64,000 nucleotides of DNA from Panicum virgatum (Eukaryota > Streptophyta > Magnoliopsida > Poales > Poaceae), in assembly GCF_016808335.1 (NCBI RefSeq), contig NC_053147.1, positions 22,492,913 through 22,556,912 on the forward strand, read 5' to 3'. The translations under genes and the position numbers were made by a program. Below the pieces are notes generated by a model. That model was not told the DNA's origin. It did no database searches and saw only the letters and a list, made by a program, of their open reading frames with translations. This document shows, piece after piece, positions 35,877-48,494 of this stretch. The stretch's first letter is position 1. Each line of letters opens with the position of its first letter.

Positions 35877-37353
35877 CGAGGTCACGGGACGCCGGACGAG
35901 ATTTCCCAATAGCAAGAGGGCGAACATACCCTAGGCTACTAAATCCGAGCTCCTGTCTGGCGAAATTCCTCTTTTCAGGGCATGCCATGCCAGATTGCCA
36001 GGCACATACCGCACACATGACACAGCGCTGGTCCACTGTCCAGTGCCCACCCACGCGCGGCTGGGGTAGCCGGCCACATGCAATTATCGCAGCTCCTCGC
36101 GGCACACGCACGCACCCTGCACTGTCGTACTACTACGTCACTGGCGGCCAAGATCCGAGGACCTGACCTCACGTTCGGTAACAGTGCTCCACTTTTCCAG
36201 GCCGCAACGCACGACCCCCCCCCCCCCCCCCCCCCCCGGCACGCGAGCAGATCAGGCTCGACCGCTCGAGCCATCCAAGCAGGCACAAAATGATGCGCGG
36301 CCGATGATGCGGTGGTGGTACTCGATCCAGATCTAGGACACGGGACGGGACCGCGACGGAGAGTACTAGCAACGCAAGCGGCAAGCCACGCGAAGCGGAG
36401 CCGCCATCTGGAGCGCCCGTTCCTGATCGGACGGCCGCGGAGGGCCACGGCGACTGCACGTGCACCGTCTGGGATCCAGCTCCCGCCCCCGGCACGTTGC
36501 CCGCATTTTGACCGCGGCATGGGAAGGGGGTAGGGGCTTGATCTGCCAGCCTGCCGCTTCGCGCTTGACAGCGAACACGTCGGCAAATCATCCGCTGATT
36601 ATTCTGACCACGCACAAAGTAATTACCGCATCGCTGCTGCCTCTGACAGTGATTAGCACAACCGGGCCGCTCCGCCTGATGCGTGGGCCCGCACTACCAT
36701 GGCCCCACATGTCAACCCCACCTGGAAGTTGGAACCTGCTCCCCCAGTCCTTTTTACCTACGGTCCTATCCGCTCGAGGGCGGGCGCCGACTTCTCCTGC
36801 TCGGCTGCGCCCCCCGCACCGGGGCCTCCACGCCAATCCGTCGTTGACACGTGGGTCCCGCGAACTAGCGTGGGGCCCCCCGCCCCGCGGGCCACGGGAG
36901 GGGTCGCGGGCCTTTGCGGCTAAACAAAACAAAGGCTTCACATCACAGCGCAGAGGCGCAGAGCTTCACGCTCGCCCACGCAGCCCCTCCAGGCCGCCAC
37001 CACCACCAGCGCCGTCCCCCTCCGCGTCCGTGCTGCCGCCTCCCCTCGCCTCGGCATCTCCAGCTCGCGCAGCGCATCTAGGGCGGCGGCGGAGGGGGAG
37101 CGGAGCGGCGCTCGTCCCGGCCGTGGCATTCGAGGAAGGAAGGAAAGAAGGAGGCGGCCTGCGGGAAAGGAGGTTTTGGATAGATAGAAGCTTCCGGATC
37201 CGGATCCGGACCCGCGCTGACGACCGCCTGTGGTAGTTGCAGCAGCATCGGTTTGGCTGTTAATGCTCCGGTGGGATTTGCTGTTCCTTTTTCCGCTGAA
37301 TCGTTTTGGGGGATTTGTTGCAGTTTGGGACTGCTAGGTTGCTGTGCTCTGAG
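35877..37353 (+). promoter_or_regulatory. Upstream region and 5' leader of the BPP-like gene
   Basis: A run of 23 C (36215-36237) is the most obvious feature. From about 36660 the sequence is GC-rich, CpG-bearing and promoter-like. A leader intron probably ends TTGTTGCAG at 37323, 30 bp before the start codon; its donor was not determined. No other gene was seen. Confidence 0.45.
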
Positions 37354-40300
37354 ATGGAGGACCTGTTGGGTTCAGAGATCGGGAAGAACGACTATGACTG
37401 GTGATTCTCAAGTCTCAACTTTACATGCCTGTTCCCTGTCTAATTTTTCTAGCTTTTTTTTGAAAAATAAAAAGGTGTGCGTGTTTATGTATATATGTGT
37501 TTATGATCTCTGCATTGTGTTGGCTGAAGAGGGGAATAATGCAGTACTAGGGCTGTATTCTCCCCTGGATTGACTTCAATTGCCCTGCCTTGGGGACGGA
37601 TTTGTACGGATCACTGCTTTGAATGAATTCAAGCTTGTTCGTATTGACTAGTCAGGCGTCAAGGCGAGTACTAGTCTGGTGTTGGAAGAATCACTGTTTG
37701 AATGATTGATGAAGCTTGATCTTGGAAAGCACCATTTCACCATCATGTCGGTTTTTAGGTGTTGGTTGCCTGATTTTTGCGGTTGATGTGATCTTTCTAG
37801 CTAAAGATGATGTGGCGTGGTGGTTGTTGGGAGGAAATGTGTCGCTGTGCAAAGCAAAGTTGAAACACCAGATATGCAAGTGAGCTGATTGTCCTGTGTG
37901 AGCTCTTCCCTTGGGAGGCCAACCTGGAGATTGGTAATTGGTACTCAACACATATTTACAGAAGTATAACCTGCATGTAAGAAGCACAGTGAAAAACAGT
38001 GAAATATATTGAGGAGGATCTTATTGTTGTTGAGGTGCGTCTGAGGCATTTGGTAAAGGCCAATTCAAGGCATTAGCATGAGTATGATGCAAAAGATGGG
38101 CTAGTTGTTGCCAGTCAAATTTACCGTCTCGTGATATTTGATACAGGCCAATTTAAGGCATTAGCAGAACACATTGATTTTCTTATGCAAAGAGCTAATG
38201 TTTGTTTATCTGTTTATACACATCATCATATTTTTTCTACTCTAACTTAATGTACTTTGTGATGTACTCTAAAGGCTTCTAACTCCGCCTGGGACCCCAC
38301 GTGTTCCTGCACTGGAGGTTGCTGAGAAAACACCATCCTCAAATATATTGCCGAAGCGTACTACTGCTAGGTCATCCTCAACTACTAGAGCATCTAGGGT
38401 ATGTTCCATTTTCATGCTTCAAAGTTAAATTTCTTAATGAACTTTTCCTGCAAACTGATCAAATATTCTTATTCTGAGCAACAAATTTTCCTGGAATCAT
38501 GCTTTGTGTATTTGTGTAGAGGCGACAAGTTTGAAGCATTTTGACCTACTAATTGGCCTCTTTGCAAAAGAGAATTCATGAATATGAGATGTAACTCTTA
38601 TTCGGAACACTACGATTTACTTTTTTTTTTTGCTGTCTTACTTGCCAATTCATTTCTTTTGGAAAAAATGGTTTCTTACTTCTTACCTTAGTAGATAGGG
38701 CTTATTTTTAGTATTCGATCATATAGCAAGTGTTGATGTAAAACCAAATTTCGCCTCTTCATCTACACCAACTAACATAAATTATACTGATTATAATAAC
38801 TGTTTCATTTGCAGCTTTCAGTATCTCAAACAGAGAATGGGCATTCGACGGTTCCCACTAGACCAGCAAGAAGTAACTCTGTCAGCCGACCTTCTATCCA
38901 GTCTACTCTCATGAATGGCAACAACAGGACATCAGTTCTCAATACAAGCATTTCCTCAGTCACTTCAAGACCTACAACCCCTAGCAGGCGATGCAGCACT
39001 TCGGCTGTACCAAGACAATCAGTTCCAGCTTCACGTCCAGTGCCTGCAAGATCCTCTACTCCTGTTAAAACTCGTCCATCTACACCAGCCAAAACTCGTC
39101 CATCTACTCCTACGAGAACTCGTCCAACAGCCCCAAACTCTTCAACTGATTCAGCTGCTGCCAAGACCACTTCCGCACATAATTCAAGGCCATCTACTCC
39201 AAATTCTCGGTCCCGTATAATGCCCAATCCATCTTCTGGTCCAACTCACGCAACAAGTCGCCCAAGCCCATCCTCTGGTACAATGAGCCGGCCAGGGTCT
39301 TCCTCAGGCAATGTTCATGGGATAAGTCGTGCCACCTCATTGTCCTCAAGTTCTGTTCCTTCAATGAGCCGTTCCAACTCACGATCATCTACACCTACAC
39401 GCCAGCCTGCAACTCGTTCATCAGCCCCAGCTATCGGTCGCTCTCCTTCTGTTGGACGGAGTTCTAGCATCAGTAGCTTTACATCAGTCTCCCGGTCTGC
39501 AGCCAGTAGTGGGCGGAACTCAGCACCTTCATCAGCTCCTTCATCTCGTCCCAGTTCTCCAAATCCACGACCTCGAGCTCCAGTGTGTCCACTTGATATC
39601 CCTGATTTCCCAAGCGAAACTCCACCAAATTTAAGGACAAAATTGCCTGAAAGACCGCTATCTGCTGGCAGATCAAGGCCAGGAATGGCTTTAGGCATAA
39701 GGTCAAATCCAAATGCTGAACCTTCAGCTACGTCAGCTCCTGTGAAGAAGGTCTCTGTGCCTGCTGTGAGTCAAAGTAAATTTTCTGATCCATCATCAAA
39801 GATGCCTACACTCTCAAATGGACACCAAAATCGACAGGCTGAAAGGTCCGTTGTTGATAGTCAACCTAATAGACCATCAAGGCCTGCCACTAGCTCTGAT
39901 AATGGATTTGGGAGGTCGATATCAAAGAGGTCACTTGACATGGCTATCAAACACATGGTACGTTCCCTGTGTTCATATAATCTAACATCCTGTATTGTAG
40001 TTTAAAAGCTGCATTTCAATTGACTAAATTCGTTAGTTTGTTACCTTCTGAAACTGTTGATCTACTCTGGGCCTATCAAGATTCGATCTTTTGCGTTTAG
40101 TCAAATTGTCATGGTCATGGCATTGCAAGCCTTTGCATTTCAATTTTCAAGGTGAAAAAATTAAGCCCTGCTGGTGAAATGTACGTGAGTACAGATTGGC
40201 TGTTTGTTACTGTAAGTTGCAAGGTCCTCTCTAATTATATAAAACCAAAACAAGAATACAGATATGAACATTGATTGACAAAGGGTATCTGCACTGTAAC

Positions 40301-40948
40301 TAGAAAGAGTTATCTGGTGATATTATACTAAAATATTCAAGGGGAATAAACATTGGATGGACAACTGCATTTTGCATCTGTAAGTTTCAACTTGTTCTCA
40401 AGTGACGTGTGTCTCCAAAAGTTTATGAAGCGAGTCCTTTTAGATATGATCAAGAAATTTTTCATAGATAGCTTGGGCTGAATGGTGCAGAGTGTTGGAA
40501 GGAACTAAGCCATCTCTGCTTGTGACAGGACATTCGGCAGAACTTGGGTGGCATTCGCGGCGCATCCCTCTTCCCCCAGAGCATCCGCTCGGCTGCTGCC
40601 AAGGCCCGGCCAGCTCGGGCATCGGACCCGGGGCACGGTATCTCAAACGGCGACCGGCACTACGCGGACAACGCGAGCAGCGTGAACGGGCACCTATCCG
40701 GGGACTCGAACGGGGCTTCCTCGCGCAACGGCGGCAGCTCAACAGCGTCGCCGGACTGGGTGAGCGTCGGGACCAAGGAGACCCTGAGCGAGCTGGACAT
40801 CTATGGCAGCTCGCGCTACGAGGCGATGCTGCTGCGGGAGGATGCGCGCAACACCAGCTGGCTGCACGGTTTCGACGACAAGCCCGACCAGAGCCCTCTG
40901 TTCGACCACCGGTTCGAGCCGCTGCCGGAGCCCTTCAGCCCGTTATGA
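37354..40948 (+). CDS. Basic Ser/Pro-rich protein, At2g40070/At3g09000 (BPP) family
   Basis: Four exons join in phase to 577 aa: 37354-37400, 38275-38398, 38815-39957, 40529-40948. The family N-terminus is split over exons 1 and 2 (MEDLLGSEIGKNDYDW, then LLTPPGTPRVPALE). Exon 3 is a low-complexity stretch rich in Ser, Pro, Thr and Arg, with short repeats such as KTRPSTPAKTRPSTP. The C-terminus is conserved: SISKRSLDMAIKHM, DIRQNLGGIRG, then SPDWVSVGTKETLSELDIYG and DTSW-like NTSWLHGFDD. Arabidopsis BPP proteins bind microtubules through the basic disordered region. Microtubule association here is inference from the family. Confidence 0.9.
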
Positions 40949-41687
40949 CAGAGCCAGACGCCAGAGCCGCCGCCTGTAAAGTTCTTCTGGATCGTCAACA
41001 TCTCTCCGTTCCTGTTCCCCGTCGTGCTGCAAGATGTGTATGGTTTCTTTCTGTCTTTTTTTTTCTTGTTCTATAATTGGTTGGTTCTGCACGTTCACCG
41101 TTTTCTGGAGCCGATGAGACGGGATAGAGATTGCGGGGTTCTGGGTCCCGTGGTTCGTCCCTGGAGATTGCATTGGGTTTCCACTTCCCCGCGAATTGTT
41201 GTACTGCTGAATGAAGAAAGAAAGGATCTGAAAGGACAGAAACGGTAAAGAATTTGTAAGTTATATTGTAATGATCTTGGATGCTCGCTCGTGTGAACTA
41301 TGATCATGTCGTGCTGGGTTCGCAATCGCCCGTGGTGGAGCCGCGGGGGCAGATGTTTGCCGTCGAACCGTTTGCGCGCGCCGGACCGAGGCGGCAACGG
41401 CTGATCGGAGGGGCACATCGGGGTGGTTGGGAACCAGTGGCAGGCGATTGGGGCAACGGGCCCACGGTGGTGACTGGTGAGGACAGAGCCAGCGCCCAAC
41501 GGACAAGTCCAGGAGGAACCGAGTAGCCAGCCCATGCGGCGCGCACCGTTGCCATGGGCGCGCGGCCAGCGAAGCCTGAAGGCCTCAAGCCCCCAACTGA
41601 CAACTATAGTATGGACACCCACCCACCGGGCACTGATGGAAGAGGCCGGCTGGAAAGGACCTCCCGGCCTGGCTGGCTATCTATTTC
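40949..41687 (+). other. 3' UTR of the BPP-like gene, then intergenic
   Basis: The transcript probably ends around 41200-41280 in the AT-rich stretch after AATGAAGAAAG. From there to 41687 nothing is recognised; GC-rich overlapping frames on both strands lack domains. Confidence 0.45.
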
Positions 41688-42454
41688 GGGTTTGTTTGGC
41701 AGGACTCCGGCTTCTCCAAAAACAGCTCCGGTTCAAGCTCTTTTGGTGGAGCGGATTCTCTGATGGAGTTAGAGCCGTTTTGAAAAACGTTTGGCAAAAC
41801 GGCTTCACCTAGTAGATTAAGATGGTAAAATGTCTAAATTACCCTTCCTTATATTTTCTTTTTTTCATTTTTCTTCTTATTTTCCCTCTTTTTCTTTTCT
41901 CTCCCGTTTTCTTTTTTTTGTCCTCTCCTCCTTATCCATTCAGACCCGTCCTTCTCCTCCGGTCCTCCCCTCCAGCGCTTCCTCTCCTCCTCTCCTCTTC
42001 TCCGCCGGCCGCCACGGGCTCCCGCCGCCGCGAGCTCGCTCCGCCGAGCTCGTCGGCCACCTCAGGGACCCCCGCCGCCGTGAGATCCTTCCGCCGCCAG
42101 CCGCCTCGGGCCTCCCCGCCACCGCGAGCTCGCTCCACCTCAGGGCCCCCTGTCGCCGCGACCTCCTCCCTCCGCCGCTAGCCGCCTGGACCTCGCCGCC
42201 GGCCGCCTCCTCTCCGCTGGGCTGCGCTGCTCGAGCCTCCTTGCGGTGGTGCGGCGCGCCGTCGTGATGCGATATAGGGGTAATATGGGGCGAAGGGGGG
42301 CGGAGCCACTTGGAGCCACGAAAATGTGGCTCCGCCTCCCATGCGGAAGCCGCGACCAGCTCCGGCGCTGACTTCTCAACTGGAGCCCCAACAAAAACGC
42401 CAGTTTGGCAGGGCTCCGGCCAGAGCCGTTCGTGGAGCCCTGCCAAACAAGGCC
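41688..42454. mobile_element. Non-autonomous DNA transposon with GC-rich core, 767 bp
   Basis: It begins GGGTTTGTTTGGCAGGACTC and ends GAGCCCTGCCAAACAAGGCC, an inverted pair. TTC sits on both sides (41685-41687 and 42455-42457). The core (about 41940-42240) is rich in CCGCCG and open on both strands with no domain. The short duplication suggests a Harbinger-like element. Confidence 0.65.
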
Positions 42455-42534
42455 TTCATAGAGCAGGAGGCGAGGAGAGGCCGCCGCCATGGTTCAAGGA
42501 CGCTGAGACTCTGTGTTCTGCATCTAATTTCTTA

Positions 42535-42791
42535 CTCACTCCTTCCCAGTTTATAAGGCATACACGTATATCAAGATTCAAACCTTCTCATCTTTGACCA
42601 ATAATTTCACTATTAAATTTTTGTTTTTATAATGCAAATTTCATATGATTGGATTCATAATCAAATATAGTTTACAATGATTATAAGCTTATAATCAAAA
42701 GTGATATAATATATGATAAATAAATGGTCAAAGTGTTGTTTAGAAGACCGTGTCATGTTCCACCATGTCTTATAAATGGGGAAGGAGGGAG
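42535..42791. mobile_element. Stowaway MITE, 257 bp
   Basis: Flanking TA dinucleotides (42533-42534 and 42792-42793) enclose CTCACTCCTTCCCAGTTTAT at one end and ATAAATGGGGAAGGAGGGAG at the other. This is the grass Stowaway terminal pattern. The interior is AT-rich, without an ORF. Confidence 0.85.
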
Positions 42792-42793
42792 TA

Positions 42794-43304
42794 TGAAACG
42801 TGTTCCTACACTACAACACCATTTTTTTCCGCACCAAAATCTCCCAGGGACACGCTTGTTTCCCTTGACTCTCTGTAAACGCGACCGAGCAGCAACGTTG
42901 CCTAGCAAGTAGCAGCAGCGATGAACAACCTCGTCGATCGCAGACGTCAGTTACGTCGCCGTGCACGCTGCGCTGTCTCACCGGCCTACGGACGCAGGTC
43001 AGGTAACCGCTGGTACAGCGAAAAAGCGCCTGCGTTCGCCGTGGGGCCTGCTGAGGTACGACACGCTCTCAGAGATCCCTAAAAAGGCTGTCGAAACCAC
43101 TCCGATCGATCACATGGATCGGCATCGCTCTTTTAAATTTCTTATTATCACCATTAGGGAAGCTAAAAAACAAGAAAGAAAGAAAGAAAAGAAAAGGGAA
43201 ATGAGAGAGACCCAAAGCAGCGCAGAGCCAAGGGCCGCCGGGCAGGATTGGGCGAAATCTGTCTTATGGCTGTGTTCGTTTGGCTGTGGCTGGTGGCCGG
43301 TACT
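42794..43304. other. Intergenic, nothing recognised
   Basis: No gene or repeat ends were found. A purine-rich AAGAAAGAAAGAAAAGAAAAG stretch occurs near 43170. Confidence 0.4.
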
Positions 43305-43944
43305 ATTTTTTTCGAAGAAAAGGGAGACTTATATTAAATCTTAACAAAGTACATCCCCAAATTACACATGAAACAATCTGAAAAACAAGATACATAATAT
43401 TCTATTCAAATTCTTCCATCGTCTTCTTCCCTAATGACTTCCATCGAACTTCGAAGCCAAAGTACACTTTTTATGCCAAATTCGATGACCAACCCCAAAA
43501 TATTAGACATGCCGCAAGATCCAATGCTTCGGAACCAATCCAAAACGCATCTAAATCACTGAAAGAATATCGGTGGTTGCATCATCGGGTATAACATAGA
43601 ATGCAGATTTATCACCTTCAAAACTTGATTTCCTCTCCGTGACCACCAACGATGAGATCGTTGACCCGGAGTCGTTGTCTTCGTAGGGGCTCCCAGAAGG
43701 ACCCCTCCCCTTGCAGATAATGGCCACAAATTAGCCGCCTCCCGATGAAATCGATGCTTGTAACAACGATCTTGTCGTAGTAAATCACCGAAGTCATCGC
43801 ATATCACACAAACCCGGCCGAAAATCATATGATTTCACCGAAAATTTATTTAGCAAACCCTAATACACTATAAAATTAGGAGAAAAAGAAAAGGGTGGGT
43901 CCCCTCCCCTTCTCGTCTCCGGCGGACACACCGGAGAAGAAGAA
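43305..43944 (-). mobile_element. Possible non-LTR retroelement relic, 3' end at left
   Basis: On the minus strand the segment ends TTTAATATAAGTCTCCCTTTTCTTCG followed by oligo(A) (poly(T) near 43305-43311), like a LINE or other poly(A)-tailed insertion. Its upstream part appears to continue beyond the solo LTR at 47368 onward. No RT sequence is left and no target duplication was found. Confidence 0.35.
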
Positions 43945-46900
43945 TGTAACAACCCGAAAAACTCACTAAATAAATCACACGCTAAAAATATTTTTTTTTA
44001 AAAAAACTCTTTTTCATCGTTGAGCTCAAACCCTAATTCCTCCCCAGAGTTTTCCGCCGTCCCGACACCCGACTTCATTCATCGTTCCACACTTTTTCCG
44101 CTGACCGTACTTCTCTCTTTTTCCTCGTCGCTGTCCCATCCCGCGCCGCTCGACCACCGGTCGGCCACGCGCGACCGATCGCCGCGGTCGGCGCCGACGC
44201 ATCTCCCCCTTTCTCTTTTTCCCCTCCCCTTTTATTTTTTCTTTTTCCCTTTTTCCCATTTTCTTTTCTTTTCTCCATTTTTCTTTTTCTTTTTTTTTTC
44301 CTTTCCTCCCTTCTCCTCTCTCCTTTCTCTGCTCCCGAGCACCGCCCGGCCCGCACTCCCTGTGCCGCACGCCCGAGCGCCACTCCCCAGCCTGCCCTGC
44401 CCCGCGCCCCGCTCTCGGCCGGCTGGCGCACGCGCTCGCCGCGGCACCCGCGCACCTGCTACCCCTCCCTGGCCGAGCGCCAAGCCGACCCAGGCCGTGC
44501 ACGCGCTCGCCGCGCCGCGGTGCGCCTGCACATGCCGCCGTGCCAAGCCGCCGCCCGAACGCTTACGCCGCCCACCGCCTTTCCCCACTCGTGCGTGCAC
44601 CGCGTGCCCGCACCCCCCCTCGCCGCTGCCACCTCCGCGTGCCCACGCCGCGCGCCGAGCCGCAACGCCGCGAGCTCCGCCGAGCCCACGTGCGCCGCCC
44701 CGCCACCACCGCTGCCACCTTCCTGTGCCCGCACAGCGCCGCCTGCGCCGCTTGCAGCCTACCCGACGCGTCCCATCCCACCTCGCCGCCCGCGCCGCCG
44801 CGTCACGACACGAACGAGCGGCCGGAACGCCATTAACGCGCCCGCACCGCTCACCGGCCTCCGCCCGCGTCCCGCCAAACCCCCACCGCCTTGCCACGCC
44901 TTTAAAAAGGCCCTTTCCCTCGCTGCCGAGCTCCACAAGCCACCTCCATCACCGCACGGCCCCCTCTCGAGTCCCAGCGCCGCCGCTCGCCTTTGCCGCC
45001 GCCGGCCACTGCGGAGCTCCCCTCCCCTCCCCACTGCCCCTTGGCCCGAATCGAGGTACGAAATGGCACCCCCGAGGCTCCCTAGTGCTCCTCCCCCTCT
45101 CCTTGACCGCCGCCGCCCCTCTGGGACACCAGTCCGGGGCCACCGTCGCCCGCTGCCGCCGGCAATCAAGGCCAGGCCATCTCGGGCCGCCTCGGGCCGA
45201 GCTGTGACCGGGGATCGGACCCCCGCATCGCCCTGACCCTTTCCCCCCTCACTCCGATCGTCCCCGAGGCCCAGGGCCGCCGGCTGAGCGCCGCCGCCGC
45301 CCTTTGGTCGCCTTCTCTGTTTCCGTGGAGGGAGGAGGAAGAGAAAGGCATATTTGCCCATAGCCCCCTCCCCTTTCTGCTATTTCTAAAAGAGCCCCTC
45401 TACCTTTTAACCATTTTGCGAAACGTACCCTTCTTTCTATTATATTTCAAAGTAAACCCTCCCCTTATGTAAACTTAATTCTAAATAGACCCCTGACCTT
45501 TCCAGAATGATCCAAATGTTTCCAAAAATTATAAACAGGCCCCTACCTTCTCGAGATTAATTACAAATAGGTCCCTGACTCTTTATTTAACCCCTAGACC
45601 TTTATACGACCTATCCTTTTATGCGCCAGACCATTTCCGTTTGACCCGAAACTTCACCACGCCATTTCTAATGAAGTTTTGGCCGTGCCATTAAGAAACC
45701 GGCCAAAAATATCACTTCTACCTCTATATCTCAATTGACTCCGAATCGAGCTCAACGATAAAGCTTGTATTTCTGTTTCTTGATTGTGTGTTTGTTTGTA
45801 TGCGTCGTAGACCACGGTGTGAACGAAGGGGAGCCCATTGATGAGCAGGACTGCGAGCCAGCGAACGAGGACCAGTTCCGCGACCCCGAGCCCGAAGGAC
45901 AGTGCTTCGACCAGGACCTCCCCGAAGGCTTCGAAGACGGCAAGTTCAATCCTGCCCTTTGATGCATGTTTTGTCCTAGTTTTTATAAACACAACCTATT
46001 GGCCTATTTTATAAAATTGCATATGTTTTGCCTGCTGAAAACATGGTTGGATAGCCACCCCTTGATTTGTTATAACCATTCCTTGACCACCTAGATTAAT
46101 GTCTGAATGTGTTTTGTTTGGACGTTAATCATTGCTAGAACACTTATGACCTTATACACAATACAACTTGTTTTATAAAGAAAATGTGTGCACGTGTGGG
46201 AAGGAAGAAATGTGGAATTTCGAAAGATGAGTTTAGACAGGATGGATGACATTTCTATGTGATTTGCCGATTGGTGTGCTTGTACTTGTGTGGTTAAGCA
46301 AGGAAGGGAGATATCCATCTTGTCACCACTAAGGACCGAGTTGGTGTGTCATCTCACATAACTCTATTATCGTGCAAACCACTCGATCGTTGAATGGGCA
46401 ACGGCTTAGCATAAACCCCACTAGTTAGTATGATAGCCATTAGGAGAGCTGAGAGCAACATGTGATCAAGGAGAAGAGATTAGCTCTGTGTGACTTATGC
46501 CCCGGTTAGAACCTCTGTGATAGGTCGTTAACCCCTTGGTGCATCCCGTGATGGCTAGTCAGGTCTAGCTAAGGTGGGTAATGGCTTTGTTGGGATCTGC
46601 ACCGACACTAAGGTGATCGAGTTGCGGTACCCCGCTTGTGGGAAAAGTTGCACACCTCTGCAGAGTTAAGAATCTATTCGAATAGTCGTGCCCACGGTAC
46701 TGGGCGAGTTACGGTGTGGTCACATAATTAGTGTTTATTCTGGGACGGGGTGACGTGAGTTGTTTTGGAAATGTGTCCAGTAGTTGTGCCGTGTGCTACG
46801 GCGGATGAGGAGTCCGGTAGCAGTCTTAAAACTTGGATCCTGTGTGGATCAACCCTTCGTGTTACTCGGTACAAGAAAACTGGTTTTGGAAATATTTTCT

Positions 46901-47362
46901 TTCAAATGAACCATTGCATAAAATATTGCTTTCCGTAAAAGTAAGCCTTAACCTTATCCTTGAATTACGCTGTGCATTATACTCTATTTATACCCCCTCC
47001 GTGGATGTGGTTGGACTTGCTGAGTACGTTTGTACTCACCCCAATCTTTATTTTTACAGAAGAAGATCCAGACTTTGTACCTGACGACGTTGAGTAGGGT
47101 ACCGTCCTGTACCCAGCCTTGCCTGTGGATTAGGGTCACCCGCATGAGATACTGCATGACGCAAGACTCTGATGACTTTCTTTTTGTATTTAATATCATT
47201 GCGTGTGTGTGGATTGTAATCCTTGCGATAGTGGCGCTTCTCTGCTCACTACCGCGTAGAGTTGTACTGCAATGAACCATCTGATGTAATAAGTGTGTCA
47301 TCAGCCTCCTGGAACTGATGTTTGTAACACATTTAAGTCTTCTCTTATGAGGGGACGCTTCA
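43945..47362 (+). mobile_element. Solo LTR of a Tekay/Del-like Ty3 retrotransposon, 3418 bp
   Basis: The segment starts TGTAACAACCCG and ends GGGGACGCTTCA, with the perfect 5-bp duplication AAGAA on both sides (43940-43944 and 47363-47367). No primer site, purine tract or pol sequence is present, so it is one LTR left by LTR-LTR recombination. The length and the motif GCTGAGTACGTTTGTACTCA near 47020 recall the very long LTRs of grass Tekay/Del chromoviruses. A GC-rich portion (44330-45230) carries long overlapping frames. A short acidic frame at 45765-45962 reads VNEGEPIDEQDCEPANEDQF. Confidence 0.75.
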
Positions 47363-47367
47363 AAGAA

Positions 47368-47865
47368 GGAAAGGGGACCGAGCCCTGGCGGCGTAGGCGG
47401 CGGCAGTGGAGGGCAGAAGCGATAGGGCTTTTCCGTGGAGCGGTCTGTTTCTTCTTACTTAAATGACAAGCGGTGCTCATGCTGGGCCGGTGCTGATTTG
47501 TTATGAGAGAACAAGTGGTTGGTGCTGATTTAATATAAGAGAACCGTTTTTCTTCTCTGGTCGACGGGCATGCCTACGCATAAAAGAAAAAAGTAGCAAC
47601 AAAGTAGCCAGAGCACAGCAAGCGGCAAAGAGCTCCGCACCACTGCACCAGCAGGATCGGGGAAAAAAAAGGTTGGTGTGATGGACTACTCATGGGTGTC
47701 CGTCGTCACTTCCATGTGCTGCTGACCAGCAGCACGCATTACTGAATCATGCATGCATGCTTGCTCCGGTAGCAGTGGTGGCTACATCGTTCGCAAATCG
47801 CAAGCTCGATGCATCGCTCTCTCCATCCATGGCAGTTGGGACACACGACGGGCTGCCCTGTTGAG
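47368..47865. other. Intergenic, nothing recognised
   Basis: The first about 80 bp may be the displaced 5' part of the retroelement relic at 43305-43944. The rest shows no gene. Confidence 0.35.
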
Positions 47866-48186
47866 GCCTAGGTCACAAAACTCAAAATGTAATTTTTTTA
47901 TAAATCACATACATGATGTATTAAATGTAGTCGAAAAATAAATCGCATCACACAAATCGCGAGACGAATCTAATGAGCCTAATTAAGACATGATTAGACA
48001 CTAAATTGCTACAGTAATGTTATAGTAAACATGCTCTGATGATGGATTAGTTAGGCTCATTAGATTCGTCTCGTAGTTTACAGACGATATCTATAATTAG
48101 TTTTGTAATTAGTCTATATTTAATACTTCAAATATTGAAAATTCTCTTCCAAAAATCCAAAATACAAAGTGATTTAAACAGAGCCT
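47866..48186. mobile_element. MITE of the 'CTAATGAGCC' palindromic family (copy 4)
   Basis: The interior carries CGCGAGACGAATCTAATGAG and its inverted partner CTCATTAGATTCGTCTCG, as in copies 3, 5 and 6. The right end TTTAAACAGAGCC resembles the family terminus; the left end GGCCTAGGTCAC is diverged. Confidence 0.7.
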
Positions 48187-48494
48187 AACTCACTTAGTCG
48201 CTGGAAAAACTGCTAACCCAAATAATGCCATGAGTTGTGCTATCGCACATTCACACCGCCCACGTTCATTTTTTTTTAATGTCTCCCAACTACACATGCG
48301 TGTTCAGCGGCAGCGGAGCAGGAGGTTGGGAACGAACGACGGCCAGTGGTCAGTTTCAGTGATACCAGCTACGTTCTGTTCCTTTCTATCTGTCCGTTGT
48401 TTGCATCCCAAGCATCAGACAACAGTACATGAGGTTAATAAATGTACCACTAGGAGTTACTGCTAGTAGTATGCATAACACGGTACAGTTGTAA

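Noticed and set aside
44020..45207. 395-codon Pro/Arg/Ala-rich plus-strand frame
   Set aside because: It is inside the solo LTR, has simple-sequence translation (long Phe and Pro runs) and equally long antisense frames.
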